Shown: piece after piece, positions 61,370 through 64,000 of the stretch
Numbering within the stretch: the first letter of the stretch is position 1
Layout of the letters: each line of letters starts with the position of its first letter
Source of the DNA: Allacma fusca
Taxonomy: Eukaryota > Arthropoda > Collembola > Symphypleona > Sminthuridae
DNA: 64,000 nt
Assembly: GCA_947179485.1 (NCBI GenBank)
Contig: OX359245.1
Coordinates: 76,681,067-76,745,066, forward strand
Reading direction: 5' to 3'
The notes under the pieces: generated by a model
What the model was told of the DNA's origin: nothing
The model's database searches: none
The model's input: only the letters and a program-made list of their open reading frames with translations
Program-made: the position numbers and the translations under genes

Positions 61370-62742
61370 ATGCCAGATATAGGACCTATTGCAGATATTT
61401 ACTTGCGCAAGACCTCCCAATGGATGGTATTTGCTTGCAGTGGACCGTACGACATTGACAACACCACGAAAAGAGTTGTTAAAACTAAATCTCAGAAACG
61501 AATGATTTTCTGGATATTATTTACAACTTTGAGCTGGATATACAAAATTTTTGTGTTAGTGAGGTTTATTCAATACATGACTCGGGACGACGAGTTTACA
61601 AATTTAATGAAGCCTCTACTTACTGTTTACACTCTTCTCCTTGGATTTGTGCTTGCGTATCAGCTAAATCAATTTGTGTATTATGAAGAGCTGCCGATTA
61701 TGCTTGAATTGTTTGTAAATTTGAAAGCTGATTACAAAGGTTCCAAACCTACAAAAATAGTTATTTCATGCTTAGTTTCACTGTTTTATAAAATTTTAAT
61801 CCGGGAATGAATTTTTATTAATATTTCAGAAAAATTTGCGATTCAGAAACCCAGAACCAAATTTGGAGAGATGTGGGCGGACCGGTCAGGGCTGTACATG
61901 GCAATTGTTTTTTACTCCGTCATTTTCATTTTGTTAGGCTTTATTGTTCTATGCTTTTTACTGCCACAGTTCCCAGGATTTTTCACATCTTTGGTCGATG
62001 ACCCAAAATCCTTAGATTCTGCTTTCATTTGCTTCTTGGGGGTACCTATACCCTTAATGTTTTTCTCAGATTTGCCGCAGGGAATATTTTGGGGGTTAAT
62101 ATTTTACGCCATAACGTGTTTTGGATGCGAGATTTGCGAACAGCTCAGGTAAAAATATTATAATTTGGGGGATAATAAATGACATTTATATAGAAATAAA
62201 CTTCAGGTTTTCATCATTGATTGAATTTGTTTGAAAAAAAACTTGACCAACTATATTCAAAAATACATTTTTATAGGTTGACCAAAAACAAGTATAATAC
62301 TGTTGACATACTTCGAACGGAAGAAAACTTTGTCAAATACTACAGACGTCTGGCGTTGATTCAAAATTTGGCAATTCGTATTTTTAGCCCAATCGTCATG
62401 CCTGCCTTCGAGTGGTTGCTAATTGCAGGGTCGGTTTTTGGAATTTACGGGGGGATCACAAGCACGGGAATATTTTCTTGTTTACTTTTCTTCGTCGCAA
62501 TTGTAAAAATTATTGGCTTGGCTGTGATATTTACGGTTATGTCAAGGTTATACGAGGGATCATTGTCAACTTTGCACTCCTGGAAGGGCAGGAGTGGAAC
62601 TCCGTGGGCGCGTAAATCCATACGTTCATTTCGTCCCGTGAAGGTCATGATCGGATCATATTACTACGCTGACCGTGGTATTGTTCTAACAATTTGTAAA
62701 ATTATTTTTGAAAACTCAATTAATTTACTGATTTCGGCGTAA
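61370..62742 (+). CDS. Family B seven-TM chemoreceptor-like protein B4
   Basis: Intact 384-residue predicted membrane receptor. Exons are 61370-61739, 61830-62148 and 62277-62742 (370+319+466 nt = 385 codons with stop); introns are 90 and 128 bp, GT/AG, phases 1 and 2. Hydrophobic segments lie near residues 39-58, 73-95 and 138-160, two more in exon 2 (ICFLGVPIPLMFF, WGLIFYAITCFG), and two or three in exon 3 (WLLIAGSVFGIYGGI, LLFFVAIVKIIGLAVIF). The C-terminus is SFRPVKVMIGSYYYADRGIV plus a final hydrophobic helix, comparable to the TM7 region of arthropod gustatory receptors, though the TYhhhhhQF signature is absent. B1 to B3 are broken relatives. Ligand unknown; receptor identity is inferred from topology, length and gene clustering. 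Confidence 0.7.
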
Positions 62743-63344
62743 TTGTTATTTTCAGTAATGTTTTAAAGTTGCAATTACTAATTGGTCCAAATTACTAATA
62801 GAGACTTTTCGATTGCAATTCTAACTGGGATTTATACAATGCCAGATGTTCTTACAGAATGTATTTGCTTGAAAAATATTTCGAATTACAAAAGGGTTCA
62901 CGCAGAAATACAATAGATAAAACAAAACTGTGATAAAATCAATAAAATATTAAAATATGTGTCCAAAAATGCGCTTATTCACGTATACCATCTTATCAGT
63001 ACCTACCAGTACCACAAAAAGCTCGCCCTATCAAGAACGCAAAAAGCTCTATCAATAAGGTAGAGCTAACAAAATAAATGCAGCCAAACGTTCTCTTTAG
63101 CAAAAACGTAAAATAAGTGGGGCAGACCCATGCACACGATTTTTTAAAATAAAAGTAATACCTGTTCAGCATGCTTTGGCACCAGTAATATTTTTTGATA
63201 CATGTTAATCCAGAATATTGAGGGTGGTACAATAGAAAAGCCTGTACAACCGGGTGTTTCAGGGTAGTCCATTGTGTTACCTGACCCCTGTTCCGCCGCC
63301 AATGAATTTCTTGCCAATTTATTGTCAGAAAATGTTTTGATTAA
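62743..63344. other. B4 3' flank and spacer
   Basis: No gene. 63010-63330 is paralogous to 19780-20050, the spacer between B2 and C2, and includes a GGGTGGTACA motif. Confidence 0.45.
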
Positions 63345-63397
63345 ATAGCATTGCCCTTCATACGAGAAAAGGAATTGTTTATCCTCTGGGGTCCGTT
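63345..63397 (-). pseudogene. Family C exon 3 scrap
   Basis: About 50 bases encode GRTPEDKQFLFSYEGQC on the minus strand, nearly identical to C1 and C2 exon 3. It is cut off by the adjacent GGGACGGG minisatellite. Confidence 0.75.
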
Positions 63398-63660
63398 CTA
63401 GAGCTTCTGCCGGGGACAGGGACGTCCCGTTGGGACACTGGGCTGACCGGGACGGGACGTCCCCGGGACAAAATAATTGTCCCCATGTCGTATTCGGGAC
63501 GGGACGGGGACAAAAAAATTGTCCCCATTATATTCGGAACGGGACGGGGACAAAACAAACGTCCCCATTATGTTCGGGACGGGGCCAAAAAAAATTTCCC
63601 CACTATATTCGGGACGGGATGGGGATAAAATGTTGTCCCCATTATATTTGGAACTGGAGA
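63398..63660. repeat. GGGACGGGACGGGGACAAAA minisatellite
   Basis: Units of about 40-42 bp combine a GGGACGGGACGGGGAC run with TGTCCCCATTATATTCG, so each unit has the inverted words GGGGACA and TGTCCCC and can fold back. At least five units are visible, GC-rich within AT-rich DNA. Another partial unit closes the window at 63962-64000. Confidence 0.85.
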
Positions 63661-64000
63661 TGCTTTTTGGTCGTGTGTATAACGGGACGGGACGAGCAAA
63701 CATAGCAGAACAAGAATAACGTTTCAACTTTAATGCCCATGAGTGAACTATTTTGTGAGCATTATTTGACCGAATGTAAGGCATTCGATTTTAGGTTGTA
63801 GAAAATGAAGCTTGTTGCTCAAAAAGTTAAGCAAGAATCTTGGAGCTACGATTCTATAAATGTATTTTTTATGTTTTTGTTAAAAATATTTTTTGTACGA
63901 AATTTTCCTCATGTTCCGATTTTTGGTATGAGAATGTCGACAACTGGTTTTAAAAAAATATCAGGACGGGACGGGGACGGGACAAGAATTTTGTCCCCAA
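63661..64000. other. Between minisatellite copies, no gene
   Basis: AT-rich sequence without recognised gene, ending in a second GGGACGGGGACGGGACA block from 63962. The two blocks may be the two ends of one element, or part of a larger array cut by the window edge. Confidence 0.4.

Noticed and set aside
63398-63784. Overlapping open frames in the GGGACGGG array
   Set aside because: Low-complexity translation of a minisatellite, with no paralogous protein and no splice or start context.
1-64000. tRNA, rRNA, CRISPR or bacterial operon features
   Set aside because: No cloverleaf-like, ribosomal or regularly spaced repeat sequence was recognised; introns and retroelements indicate a eukaryotic nuclear locus.

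Overview
This looks like nuclear DNA of an arthropod, most likely a springtail (Collembola) or another non-holometabolous hexapod. It is AT-rich, and genes are split by short GT/AG introns (about 70-410 bp). It carries two families of divergent seven-transmembrane chemoreceptor-like genes and secreted cysteine-rich proteins resembling the arthropod DUF4789 family. Decayed transposons of several classes are present (Penelope-like, LINE, hAT, TA-target MITEs, long-TIR element). The species assignment is inference; there is no rRNA, mitochondrial or other marker gene.

Most of the window is an old, repeatedly duplicated cluster in which three families are interleaved. Family A (minus strand; receptor-like, three exons, about 384 aa): A1 1274-2584 and A3 23686-25338 look intact; A2 5473-7127 has lost a splice donor; A4, A5 and A6 (38.8, 42.4 and 43.6-44.9 kb) are fragments or pseudogenes. 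Family B (plus strand; receptor-like, three exons, 384 aa): B4 61370-62742 is intact; B1 (10.5-11.9 kb), B2 (18.2-19.5 kb) and B3 (36.7-38.1 kb) are broken, and there are smaller scraps at 4.2, 46.4 and 57.6 kb. Family C (minus strand; secreted DUF4789-like): C1 13123-14209 and C2 20518-21768 are intact, with remnants at 46.8, 50.1 and 63.35 kb. The intergenic flanks were copied together with the genes, so the cluster grew by segmental duplication. A and B share intron number and intron phases (1, then 2), which suggests a common ancestor.

The most unusual gene is at 51530-52709 (minus): a class I terpene synthase with the canonical DDxxE and NDxxSxxxE metal-binding motifs. Insect terpene synthases described so far are mostly isoprenyl-diphosphate-synthase derivatives with two DDxxD motifs. 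This gene is of the microbial/canonical type instead, which suggests horizontal acquisition. It contains one probable spliced intron and sits inside the chemoreceptor cluster, just upstream of a 5'-truncated LINE (53312-56345).

Mobile DNA explains much of the rest. A hAT element at 26652-27984 has a perfect 8-bp target duplication. A hAT-like element at 47530-48766 can be recognised because a paralogous copy preserves the empty site. Three copies of an approximately 880-bp TA-flanked MITE lie at 9077, 36992 and 57811. A 3.9-kb unit at 32356-36270 is bounded by inverted repeats of about 140 bp and encloses a multi-exon JmjC/zinc-finger pseudogene. There is also a Penelope GIY-YIG scrap at 0.2-0.4 kb, a GC-rich foldback insertion at 16.25-16.8 kb, and several minisatellites. 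No tRNA, rRNA or CRISPR was seen. Exon borders were read by eye from splice consensus, reading frame and comparison between paralogues inside the window.
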